Source: Gnetum montanum
Lineage: Eukaryota; Streptophyta; Gnetopsida; Gnetales; Gnetaceae
DNA: 64,000 bases
Assembly (NCBI GenBank): GCA_015680685.1
Contig: MNCI01014407.1
Location: 315,361 to 379,360 of the forward strand
Reading direction: 5' to 3'
In this document: positions 48,857-58,686 of the stretch, piece after piece
How the letters are laid out: every line of letters begins with the position of its first letter
Position numbering within the stretch: position 1 is the stretch's first letter
Made by a program: the position numbers and the translations under genes
The notes under the pieces: generated by a model
The model's input: the letters and a program-made list of their open reading frames with translations, nothing else
Told to the model about the DNA's origin: nothing
Database searches by the model: none

Positions 48857-49906
48857 TCAGGGAATCCTAGGAGATTACCCTTACAATTTCTGGCCGCGAG
48901 GCGAATACCGTCCTCTTCCGCTATGGCAACATCAAGGATGCACAATGCTAGCTCGGCCACGCGGTGGCCCCAGTTGCGGTGGTCACCAAGATCTAAGAAG
49001 CAAGGCTAATGCATTTATTTTTACCCGCAACTCCTGATATCCCCGCCAGTGACATGCTAACCCTGGTCAATTCCTTCAGCAAAAAGACAGAGCGTTTTTG
49101 CATGCGCGTGCATCACGTACGTGTAAGTTTTGACATTGATGCTCAGCTCTTTGCAGACCTTTTTGGTGTCCCCTCTGATGGCCTTCCCATAGACGAGAAG
49201 GCGAAGAGGAGTCTCGACTGCCAGAAGTGGCTAGAGGAGTGGGTAAGGGTCAAGAAGGAGCCTATAGGGATTTCTTGTAAAAGAATCAAACTAGGAATCG
49301 CCAAGACAGTTTATCCCCTTTTCCGAGCCCAGACTTTCCCCAAAACGCTCTCGCAAGGGAAGTTCTTCTCCATAGAGCAGACCCATATTATGCGGGAGGT
49401 TCTAGAAGAAGGGACCCAGTCCAATTGGGCAAGCTATTTTGCTGAGGGACTACGCACTGAGATGATCAGGCTTCACAAGAAGCTTGAGTCACGTTTGAAT
49501 GTGCATTACGCCTTCTTCATAGCTTGCCTTCGGCGTTTTGCTGAGTTTTTGGTCGTCCAAAGGAATGGCGTCTGGGTGCAACAAGACCGAGACCAGCTAT
49601 CCAAACCTTGGATTACACATATCCTCAACACTACCCGTGGGTAGGATCCTCTAAAAGGGATTGGGGAATCTTTGTCTATAACGACTAGAGGTTTGGCGGT
49701 GTCTCGACTACGAGGCCCCGACAGTGTAGGCGGGATAATGCCTACTTACACTGGCAATGCCTCACAAGGGAAACGTTTGGTGGCGGAAATTGTAGAACCC
49801 TCAGCTCGGCGCAAAAGGCTTCGTTTAACTGAGGCCTCTGTGGAACTTGAAAGCGGTACAGGACAAACTGTGGAAGTTAGGGTTCAACGGAGTAAGCCTC
49901 CGCCTG
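48857..49906 (+). CDS. Exon 4 of the D plus-strand gene: large helical 'plant transposon protein'-like domain
   Basis: Open for 211 codons at 49009-49644 (MLTLVNSFSKKTERF, VRVSFDIDAQLFADLFGVPSDG, WLEEWVRVKKEPIGI, VYPLFRAQTFPKTLSQG, MREVLEEGTQSNW, FFIACLRRFAEFLVVQ). The pattern 'V.V.FD...F..LFGVP' followed by W-rich helices recalls the putative plant transposon protein family (Pfam Transposase_32), but this is only a resemblance. The tail has a basic PSARRKRLRL stretch that could be a nuclear localisation signal. A and C share the domain at 11586-12634 and 33202-34257. Confidence 0.45.
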
Positions 49907-50518
49907 GTAAGCATGAAGGAGATGTATTGAAAAATATATTACGAAATGTTTACTTAGAATATTTGGAATGATATATTAAGAGTATTGTGATATGACCAGT
50001 GAAAATTACGGGGCAGCTGACCCCTGAAACAGGGGCAGTGATACTAAGTCATGGGGAAGGAACCCCAGTTTTAGAGAAAGAGGCCCCAGCTGTTAGAGTG
50101 ACTCGCGCATAGACCCTTGTGCGTGAGGAGGCCTCAGCTGTTGGAACCAGCGATGCACAGACTCATGTGCATGAAGAGGAGAAGGAGGCAAAAGATGTTG
50201 GCGAGGTTGCCACTATCACCGGTAGAGGTAATGAGCGTATTGAAAATTTTGTAGAATTCTGTTTGTTGCAGAATTCTGTTAATAATTAGAGTTTCTAATT
50301 AGACTCATGTGCGTGAAGAGGATGCATCCACGTCTATCGCTGTGAGCAGAGCGTGGAGAGACTTTCCTGACAAGTTTACCTTCATGGAGGGCGTTGTCAG
50401 TGATATGATTGAGCACCTCGAGCGCGTCGATTGTAAACCTGATATGCTATAGCTATAAAAGGTTTATTTTACTATACAGTGGTAATGTGTCATATACAAT
50501 GATAATGTTTGTTGTTAG

Positions 50519-51336
50519 GAGCTGGCCTTCGATGGGACCCAACAGAGCCCATTGATTTGGACACAGTGGAGCCTCCATCGGATGGGGCGGTCGTGCCACG
50601 CCACATTTATGAGGAAATGCATAAATGTGTGTTATGCTAAACTTGCTCCTTATGGGAGAGTAAAGGCGTGAATGAAAACCTCTGGAAAAGGCTGCAAAGG
50701 TCAGATCAGAAGATTAAGTCTCTAACCAAAGAGGTCAGAGACCTAAAGTCGCAATGCGAATTCCTATAGGCACGGGACACGGGTGACGAGGACTGGCATA
50801 CTGCTATTATTGACTACTCCCGTTATTGGACCACCATCAAAAATAGCGTGCAAACCAGTCGAGCATTGGTAGAGCAGCCGATGCAGATAGAGCTCCTAGC
50901 TCAGAAAAGCCAAGATTGGAGGGATTACTGTGCAAGTGTGCAAGAGTGGGGGCAGAAGGAAAAGGACCAAAAACATTTGTATAAGCGAGAAAGCATCGCT
51001 TATCGTAAACTTTACCTCGATTCTGCCATCAAAGCTCAATCCTTGCAAGTCTTGCTTGACGTCATTGGAGCATCCGAAGCCTTCAAGAAGTTCCAAGAGC
51101 AGGTGACTGTAAGTGCGTTCCTGGAAAAGGAGATGACTCTCCGTGGGGGCCAGACTACAGTCCCTACATTCTTCCTTGACCCGCCTCGCTAGACTAGCGT
51201 GGAGAAAGGGAAGGTGAAGGCTGGAGCTGCCTTGGGAGATGATGTGTGGTTGGACCTAACTGAGGAGGAAATTATCAAGCGCCTGTGGGCCGGCCTAGAA
51301 AAGCTTCCTTTTGCTGCGAAAGCAGTGCCATCGCGA
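50519..51336 (+). CDS. Exon 7 of the D plus-strand gene: CxLWE motif and coiled coil
   Basis: Contains C-x2-C...TCSLWE (about 50620-50665), then long charged helices (LWKRLQRSDQKIKSLTKEV..., later QSLQVLLDVIGASEAFKKFQEQVT) and a WLDLTEEEIIKRLWAGLEKLP end. C (35100-35750) and A (13700-14430) have the same order. Stops at the CxxC/CSLWE junction and at 'PPR*TS' are TAA and TAG. Confidence 0.5.
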
Positions 51337-51837
51337 GTAAGTTTAATCATGGCTAAGTCTAAATTTTCCTATTGTGTTGTCAAGTTTTATCTTGCTAATA
51401 TGTTTTCTATATCTAGGTGCCCGAAGGGGATAGAGAAAATGAGCAAGCTGAGGAGCAAGCACAGGAAGAGGAGCGTAGTGATGAAGAGCGTCCCCCTGTG
51501 GAGCCGGTGCCAGAGCAAGGACCTCATGAAGAGGAAATTCCTCATGAAGGAATACTTCTCAGAAGAGAAGGTCCACTAGAGGACGATCCATTAGGGCTAG
51601 AGCTGGACTTAAGAGATACTGGTGATAGTGGCATTAGGGGAGATGCGTAATTGTGGTTTACGCATGGTTTATTGGTTGGAATCAATAATGGTTATGCTAA
51701 TGACTGGAAGACTAGTTATGAGATTTTTGTGGCAATTTTAAATGCTATTCATTTTTGTTTTGTCTTTTGCGTTTTTATCTGCAAAGCGTAAGTGTAATTG
51801 TTAAGGATTTTGCCTAAGTTATGCCGATGGAATGGAA

Positions 51838-52090
51838 GAGCTAGTTTAAGGCCATTGCAGGCCATATGCGTAAAATGGGGACTAGTTTTAGGCCATTGCA
51901 GACCACTACTGGCGTTTGCGTAATCCAGAACTAGTTTTAGGCCATTACGGGCTGTCATAGGAGTCTGCGTAAACTGGAAATTAGTTTAACGCCGTTGCGG
52001 GCCATGGCTAGTTTAAGGTCGTTCCGGGCCATGGCTAGTTTAAGGCCGTTGCGGGCCATAACTAGTTTAAGGCCATTGTGGGCCCTTTGC
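51838..52090. repeat. Mini-hairpin tandem array D3
   Basis: About seven units CTAGTTTAAGGCCATTGCGGGCC. GGCC pairs with GGCC around a 6-base loop, as in A3 and C3. Confidence 0.8.
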
Positions 52091-52318
52091 GTAATATAGG
52101 AAGCGTAAATGATGACAGTATACAATTTTGCGTAATTAGGCTAAAGTGATTAAGCAACATGAATAGCGTACGTAAAAGAAATGAAATAGCCTAAAAAGAT
52201 GGCAAGCGTAAAAATTGAAAACTTTTATAGTGTGAATATGGATTGAATGAAAAATAGACTGCTGAATGCAAACGGCGATAGTTGATAAAAACATGATAAT
52301 GTGCGTAAATGTCATTCT

Positions 52319-55300
52319 TCAACCATCAATCCTCAGTTGTCTCTTAATGGCCTTCACGCTGAGTGTTGTGTAAGGGCGGGGGGATTTACGATCTGACTCC
52401 TCTCCGCCGCCATCCTGAAATGGCAGGTTGGCCCAGGTTAGACTGTCATCATTAGTGTCGATTTGTTGAGGGATTTGGGGATAGGTTTGATCATCCGATG
52501 TTTCTATCTCCGAACCCCGTTCTTCTTCAATGTTGTTGATAGTCCTAGGGGTGATTTCATCACCGCATATTACAACCTCCCCTCTAGCGTAGGGTAGGTG
52601 TATCTCTTGGTGTATCGGTGATGAAACTGCCCTCAGCTGGGCTAACCACGACCTCCCTAAGATCAAGTTGAATCCAGGCATCTCCTCGACGACTAGGAAT
52701 GTGGCCTCTGTTGGGAATTGATCTCCTGCCACAAATTTGATACAGACTGTCCCTTTGACCTAAACCCTTGCCCCATTGAACAATTTTACACAAGCTGTCA
52801 TCGTGGAAGTGATCTGGTCGACCAGACCCAACCTATCCACGATGGAATAAGGAATGACGTTTGTAGCTGCGCCATCGTCCATGTGTACCCTCTGGATTCT
52901 GTACTGACCAACTCGAATGGTGATGAACATGGGTTCAGTTGTCACCTGACCTTTCTCAGGATCATCTTTGATAGACTTGTCATGAAAGGTCAGCGAGGTA
53001 GGCCTAGATTGCTCAGCTTCAGAAGGAAACATGACAGCATGTATCGCTTCCTCCTCCGCTGGCAAGCTTTCATTCACAGATATGGATGTAAGCATGCGGA
53101 CCATAGCCTCACGGTGTTCCCAGGACGTCATAAGCAGGTCATAGAGGCTCAGTGTTGTATTTTTTTATTTGAGAGCCTGTTTGACCTGTGTAAACGCATC
53201 GAGGAGGTCCTTCTGTCAACTAGGTTGTTTATCTCCCTTATCCTCTTCCATTCGGCCCAAGAGACGAATCTCCCGAGGTGGAACGGTGTCGATCGAGGGG
53301 TTGTTCTTTTTCTTGCCAAGAGGAGGTGGTTGCGTTTCTGCACCTTTATCCTGCCTCTGAGGTACAGGCAAAGGCACAAAGGCCAGGGGCCTAGGCTTAG
53401 GGAAGCCGAGCATAAAATGATCTTTCGTCGCGTTAACAGATGTGTCTTCTCCCTTTCGCTTGTCAGGTGATGGTTGACGATTTTGGTTAGAGGTCTGCCC
53501 TTGCGTGAGAGGAGCAGCCGGTGGTTTTGGTGCCCTAATGATGAAGGGTGCCCTAGCCATGGGCGCGGACAAAGCCGCGGCTTGTCTGTTACTGTGTGGC
53601 TGAGTGGTATTCTGTGAAAGTGCCTGTATAATGAAAGGTGGCCTTGAGACACCATTGGCTGCCGATGAAAGGTTTGCCCCCCATTGTGAGTTGGTAGGTA
53701 CACGTAAAACAAAAGGTTGTTTGGGTGGTACTTTCCTCTCACTGTCCGTACTCACCACGTTGATCGTGTAAGGTGCGTCGTTTGCATTCAATGGATCCTT
53801 ATACACTTGAAATGCTTGGTTTTCTGGGCGTGTCGGACTACTGCCGTCTGGTTTTAAATGACCATCGTCGATCATGCGTTGAATATTGTCCTTCAACGCC
53901 CAGCAGTAATCTGTGTCGTGACCACACAGCTGGTGGTAGTCACAAAAACGGTCCAGCCTAAAAGATTTCGGAACCGGTGGTTCATTAGGTAGGGCTAGAG
54001 AAGGGTTCTTCAGCAGTTCACAATGACGTCTGTGATGCTTCAGAGCTTCTTCGGATACCTTTTTGGGTTGCATATATCCTTCTCCTAGTAATTGTTTCAA
54101 TAGTTCTGAATGTTTTACAGGTAGGGCTGTATACTTTGAGCGGTCTTTACGCTCAAAGTTTGGTTTTGGCTGGGGAGAGCTTTCAGGGGCAGCTGTATCC
54201 TAGCTAGTGCTACCTGCATTAGCTGTGGTCTCAGGAGGCACCATAGGTGCCTTCTTGTTCTTTGCGCCTTTAGCCAGTGCAGCCACTGTCATTGTTGTTG
54301 CTTTGCCTTTGTCCTTGCCTTTGTTGTGTGCATTTTTGTAGGTGACATATGCCAGGTATTTGCTGGCCTCCGCAGCATCTTAGATGCTTCTAATTTGAGC
54401 GAAGTCCTGATGTAAGGAGTTGGGGGAAAGATAATACAGCTTTGACTTGATAAAGTCATTGACTGCTCCTTTGAAGATGGCTAGTAAATGTGAGTCCGCG
54501 ATTGGCTCACGGATTTCATTCAAAGTAGCATTCTAGCGCTGTATGAACTTCTGGACTGGTTCGAGAGGATCCTATTTTACTCCCATGAGTTGATCTAACG
54601 TGACTTCCAGCTTTAAGTTGTATTTAAAGCGAGTCACGAATTGTGTCAGAAGCTCTTCCAAGGTTGAAATGGAAGAGCGTGGGAGGGCTCGATACCAATC
54701 TAGAGCTTTCCCTATCAAGGACATAGCAAAGACGCGGATAATCGTGTGTGGCCATTGTTGTAACAACAAGGACTCGGATCTGAAGGTGACCAAATGAGCA
54801 TTAGGATCTCCCTCCCCATTATACTTGGTAAAATGGGGTAAGGACATCCCAGGTGGCAACGACAACATGGGGACCGCTGGACTAATGGGATCATCTTGGT
54901 AAAAGTCCATGATCTGTACCGTGTCTGAGCCAGCAGCCTTAAGACGCCTAACCTCCTCGGTGAGGGTTTGAATAAGTAGAAAGGCTTGGTCCANGAGTCA
55001 CGAATTGTGTCAGAAGCTCTTCCAAGGTTGAAATGGAAGAGCATGGGAGGGCTCGATACCAATCTAGAGCTTTCCCTATCAAGGACATAGCAAAGACGCG
55101 GATAATCGTGTGTGGCCATTGTTGTAACAACAAGGACTCGGATCTGAAGGTGACCAAATGAGCATTAGGATCTCCCTCCCCATTATACTTGGTAAAATGG
55201 GGTAAGGACATCCCAGGTGGCAACGACAACATGGGGACCGCTGGACTAATGGGATCATCTTGGTAAAAGTCCATAATCTGTACCGTGTCTGAGCTAGCAG

Positions 55301-56468
55301 CCTTAAGACGCCTAACCTCCTCGGTGAGGGTTTGAATAAGTAGAAAGGCTTGGTCCAGACTTGTTGCTGGAGGTGTCTGTGCAGTAGGAGCAGGGGGTTG
55401 ACCTGGGAAAGCAGGGCCAGGTGGTGGAAATGATGGGATGGTTTGGCCAGTAGATGGTGGGGCGGGAATCCCTGCAGGCAGGGGTGCCTGTGAAGACCAC
55501 CATCCACCGGTTTGGGAAGAAAGATTGGCCGCCGCCGACTGCGCGGGATAAGGATAGGGATATTGCGGGTTCACCTGCGAAATATGCGTTGCGGGTGCCA
55601 CCAAGGGTTGCACACCATATACCGCAGACTGGTTGTGTTGTGCCACGGGGTAGGTCCACTGACTCGAGGCAAGTTGTTGAACAGGTATCTGTGGCTGCAC
55701 GACGGCAGTGATCTGCTAGGTTCGAGGGGGCGGCAAAGATAAGGTTTGCATCGGGCGAGTTGTGGATATGGTTTGGGGTTGTATCTGTGAGATGAAATGG
55801 GGCACGGTGGCTGCTGGAACCATCGCTGGAATGCTGAGTACACGTGGTGATGAGACCGCCCCCATGTTATTGTGGGGTACTTGCACTTGCAGCCTAGAGG
55901 GCTGCGCAGTGCCTTGTGGAATGATAGGGATGTGCGTCTATGCGGTCATGGCCGGATTGAGTGAGGTAGCTTCTCCGTTAAGAGGGAATAATGGATTGAT
56001 GTAAGTGTGGGGACTAAGAGTGTGATACAAATGCTCAGACTAGGCTATAAACTCATCATCTTCTTCCTCCCCATTCTGGGGTTCCGTCATGGCCCGTGTA
56101 GCCTGGCTCTTAGCCATGACCAACTGTGTTATAATTTCATGTTGCTAGTCTGTTAAAGGGATGATGTCATAGGCTGTTGGGATGAAATCCTGGCCCCCTC
56201 GATGGATCATCTCGAAATTTCGCTTCGCCTCGATTTCGGCTCAGCTAAGGGCAAGCTTCGCTTGGATCTTGACATAGATAAAGTTGTATTCCTCAGGGGT
56301 CACGACAGTAAATATTAGGTCATTGCCCTGTAGCCTCAATGACCAACACGATGGTCCCTCAGGTCCTGCTGCACCAAGAACTGGCCTGGTGACAGCGATA
56401 GGGTTCACAAATGTGGCACCCAAGTCAGCGGCGACCATGGCAGTTGTGATTGTGTAAGATAGATCCAT
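52319..56468 (-). pseudogene. Element D gag-protease (nearly open)
   Basis: From the ATG at 56468 to the stop at 52319. The gag core at 54910-54572 has LPHFTKYNGEGDPNAHLVTF, FAMSLIGKALDWYRALPRSS and FVTRFKYNLKLEVTLDQLMGVK. A Pro/Gln/Ala-rich region at 55700-55350 precedes it. The zinc knuckle FCDYHQLCGHDTDYCW is at about 53925-53890. Protease at 53131-52319 has VHMDDGAATNVI (active site DDGA) and FNLILGRSWLAQLRAVSSPIHQEIHLPY. The ORF ends before the plus-strand gene and array. A 363-bp duplication with an N (54631-55357) disrupts gag and may be an assembly error. Confidence 0.87.
54631..55357. repeat. 363-bp tandem duplication joined by a single N
   Basis: 54631-54993 and 54995-55357 have equal length and differ at only about three positions (for example GCGTGGG/GCATGGG, CCATGATC/CCATAATC). 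The N at 54994 sits exactly at the joint. Confidence 0.9.
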
Positions 56469-56704
56469 TGATCAGGTAGATTAATTGACAATAAACGACT
56501 GGATCTAAGAGAAAAAGCGATGGACAAAGAAGATCATGCTTAGGCTTTCTACCCTGCAGGATTCCAGGGGAATCGTTAAGGTAACCGATCTACACAACAC
56601 GAACTTTCGTAAACTTCTGTAGAGGTATTACATTCACGTTTTCGGCAACACGGGTATAGATCGCTAACAGGGCTACCCATAAAAAATATGAATCGGAGCC
56701 TGAG
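56469..56704 (-). other. Element D leader between PBS and gag
   Basis: Noncoding leader with the perfect hairpin GATTCC-AGG-GGAATC (56560-56574) followed by a CCGATCTACAC block. A C-to-G-type variant of this hairpin is in A and C. Confidence 0.6.
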
Positions 56705-56721
56705 CCCTCCTTCTAGCACCA
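56705..56721 (-). promoter_or_regulatory. Element D primer-binding site (tRNA-Asn)
   Basis: Minus strand TGGTGCTAGAAGGAGGG, six bases after the 5' LTR end. The 3' end of plant tRNA-Asn(GUU) is ...CCCTCCTTCTAGCGCCA. All 17 positions pair except one, which becomes a G-T wobble. Confidence 0.8.
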
Positions 56722-56727
56722 GAAAAA

Positions 56728-58305
56728 TGTAACGACGGAAAATGTTGGCAGCTGAAAAATGCCAAATAAAATTCCGTGTACACAGTTTTGACCATGGATC
56801 CGTGCGAGGGCTATGCTAGAAAAATGAATCCGCGGCGCCCTAAACGGTCTTGTCGATCAAATAGGGACTTAGTAAATTAGTAAACCGATGGAGATTGTGA
56901 ATATTTCGTTGATCGATTTGATTCGACAAGTCGCAAAAATGAGGGGAAAACAACGTAGATGAATTATAACGATGATAACGCTAACACGATAAGAGAAGGC
57001 AGACACGAGAGAAATGTGTGGTTTCAAGATCTACGCTTTGACTTGAAGAATAAATATTTTGTATACCATGTTACAGTGGGGAGACCCCGATTACTTGATG
57101 TGAAACAAACACAAAATAACAAGAAAACTATCCAAGCAGAAGTACAGAATGAAGTCCGATCTACCTCGTAGGCTAGAGATGGGATGCAAGGAAGGTCAAG
57201 TAATAACGTCTATCGATCAACAATTTCTGATCAATAGAGCCTGCAAACCATGCAAGATGATCATGCGATCTCTGATCTACTCCTTTTTCTTTGGGTAGTC
57301 TCTACTCGGGAATGCCAGCGATCACCAATGGAGAAAGTTGTATCTTCACCAATGGACCGATCGCTCCTGCTGCCAATGCTCAAGCAAAATGTACCCTATC
57401 TCTGCTAGAAGGCGATGCTGTCAAAAATTGCCAAAGTGCTGCTCTCTTTTCCTTTTTCTGTCTCTGTGTTGTTTTGTCTGTCTGTCCTCCGTATGTTTTC
57501 GCTAACTGAAGTATTTATAGGTTTGACGACGTGTGGAGAAGGTCTGGCCGTGATGACACGTGTTTCAAACCTTTCGAAATGCCGTTGACCTAACCATCTT
57601 TGTGTTGAACTTTGTGATTATGCACAATACGCTTATTTGCGTACTATGTGTGTGAATAACAGATGTGCTTCGGGCATGTCTCAGCTGACTTTGGGCTACA
57701 TTACGCTCATTCATGTTACATCGCGTGCAAGAGCGTAACAAAGCATGAAAACAATGGATTCAAACTGTTTTACGCTCGTTTACGCCACCGAGCATAGTGA
57801 AGCGTAAACGATGATTAGCTTGGCAATGCATTACGCTGAGATACACTACGTTGCGTAACAAGCATAAGATGAGCTATCTGCACGCCAAGAGAAAAGAGTT
57901 GATCTGTTGCGCTTCCTTGGACTTTGCCTTTGACTTTTTCGAAGCTCATTACGCTGCCGTGCGTAACAGAGCATAAACTCAGCCTTGGTTAAAAGACTTA
58001 GCAAAATATACGAGAAGTCACATATTACGCTGCTTACACTTCTCCACATGTTGAAGTAAGTCGCCTTCTGATGCCAGACTATGTTAAACAGAATCATGCT
58101 AAGCGTCATTACGCTACGTTGCGTGATATAGCGTAAAGAGAGAAAACATAGTAAGATTGGAAATCTGTAAAGGAAATCGAAGACTTGATGCCATGTGTCT
58201 CTTTGCCTTACTCTGCCTTGTTCTCCCTTCTGGAATTCGATCATGTATTCTTGCTTGATCGCGAATCTTTGCCTGAGGCCGACTCACAATTTTCACAGTG
58301 TTTCA
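56728..58305 (-). repeat. Element D 5' LTR
   Basis: 1578 bp. Begins TGTAACGACGG (plus) and ends AGTGTTTCA. TATA box CTATAAATA on the minus strand at 57512-57520. TTACGCT/AGCGTAA palindromes lie in U3 at about 57700-57870, 57945-57975 and 58100-58135. Confidence 0.93.
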
Positions 58306-58660
58306 TATACCACATGGGATGGGGTATAGAACATAGGCAAGACAAATGTAGGGTGGGCAAGCTAACTAGCAATCAGGTAGGCTTTATATCTCGTAGGATC
58401 CCAAAGGGACCGTTGAGGTGACTAGTCTGTACCACATAATTTGGGGTGCAGAATACTTGCAAGATGACTGTAGAATGAGCTAGTTAACCAGCGATCGGAG
58501 GCCTTGTGTTCTATAGGGTTCTAGAGGAATCGTTGGGGCGACTGGTCTACACCGCACAGAGCACAAACAATCGCAAGAGGGTGTCACATTTACGCTCACA
58601 TGTATTAGGATGTAGAAGGCTCACAAAACTACCATGACATAGGGCAAAGGCTCCAAAAGG
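58306..58660 (-). other. Element C leader, part right of element D
   Basis: Noncoding. Two further copies of the leader hairpin block: GGATCCC-AAA-GGGACC (58396-58411) and GGTTCT-AGA-GGAATC (58517-58531), each followed by a CTGGTCTACACCGCAC-like stretch. C therefore has at least three copies where A and D show one. Confidence 0.55.
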
Positions 58661-58680
58661 CCCTCCTTCTAGCATCATCA
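58661..58680 (-). promoter_or_regulatory. Element C primer-binding site (mutated)
   Basis: CCCTCCTTCTAGCATCATCA on the plus strand: the same tRNA-Asn core as D, with a 3-bp duplication (ATCATCA) at the tRNA 3' end. Confidence 0.65.
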
Positions 58681-58686
58681 GAAAAC

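Larger units (their letters stand above)
47557..51650 (+). pseudogene. Element D plus-strand multi-exon gene (best copy)
   Basis: Proposed exons: 47557-47674, 47948-48397, 48484-48758, 48857-49906, 50000-50227, 50303 to about 50441, 50519-51336, 51417-51650 (stop TAA). Donors such as GTAAGTAG (48398) and GTAAGTTT (51337) and acceptors such as TCTGTACAG (47947) and ATATCTAG (51416) are good plant sites. Exons 2-5 are 450, 275, 1050 and 228 nt here versus 450, 281, 1056 and 327 in C, so phase is kept. Exon 1 has a net frameshift. The exon 6 donor reads GATATG where C has GGTAAG. Exons 4 and 7 have a few stops, mainly TAG. It has its own promoter and lies opposite to pol, between protease and RT. 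The function is unknown. Confidence 0.68.
40470..58305 (-). mobile_element. Element D: youngest and best-preserved copy
   Basis: About 17.8 kb, inserted in C's leader. LTRs are 40758(gap)-42047 and 56728-58305. The comparable 1290-bp parts have equal length, with only scattered substitutions. It has an intact PBS, PPT and YVDD box and the longest ORFs. The start coordinate is an estimate because it lies in the gap. The expected TSD is TATAC (58306-58310); the left copy cannot be seen. Confidence 0.9.

Noticed and set aside
47557-51650. Env-like gene of an errantivirus-type element
   Set aside because: Wrong strand and position (between protease and RT), no signal peptide or membrane span, and the exons match other domain types.
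53149-53742. 197-codon minus-strand frame
   Set aside because: Out-of-frame shadow of the gag-protease spacer ORF at 53216-54100.
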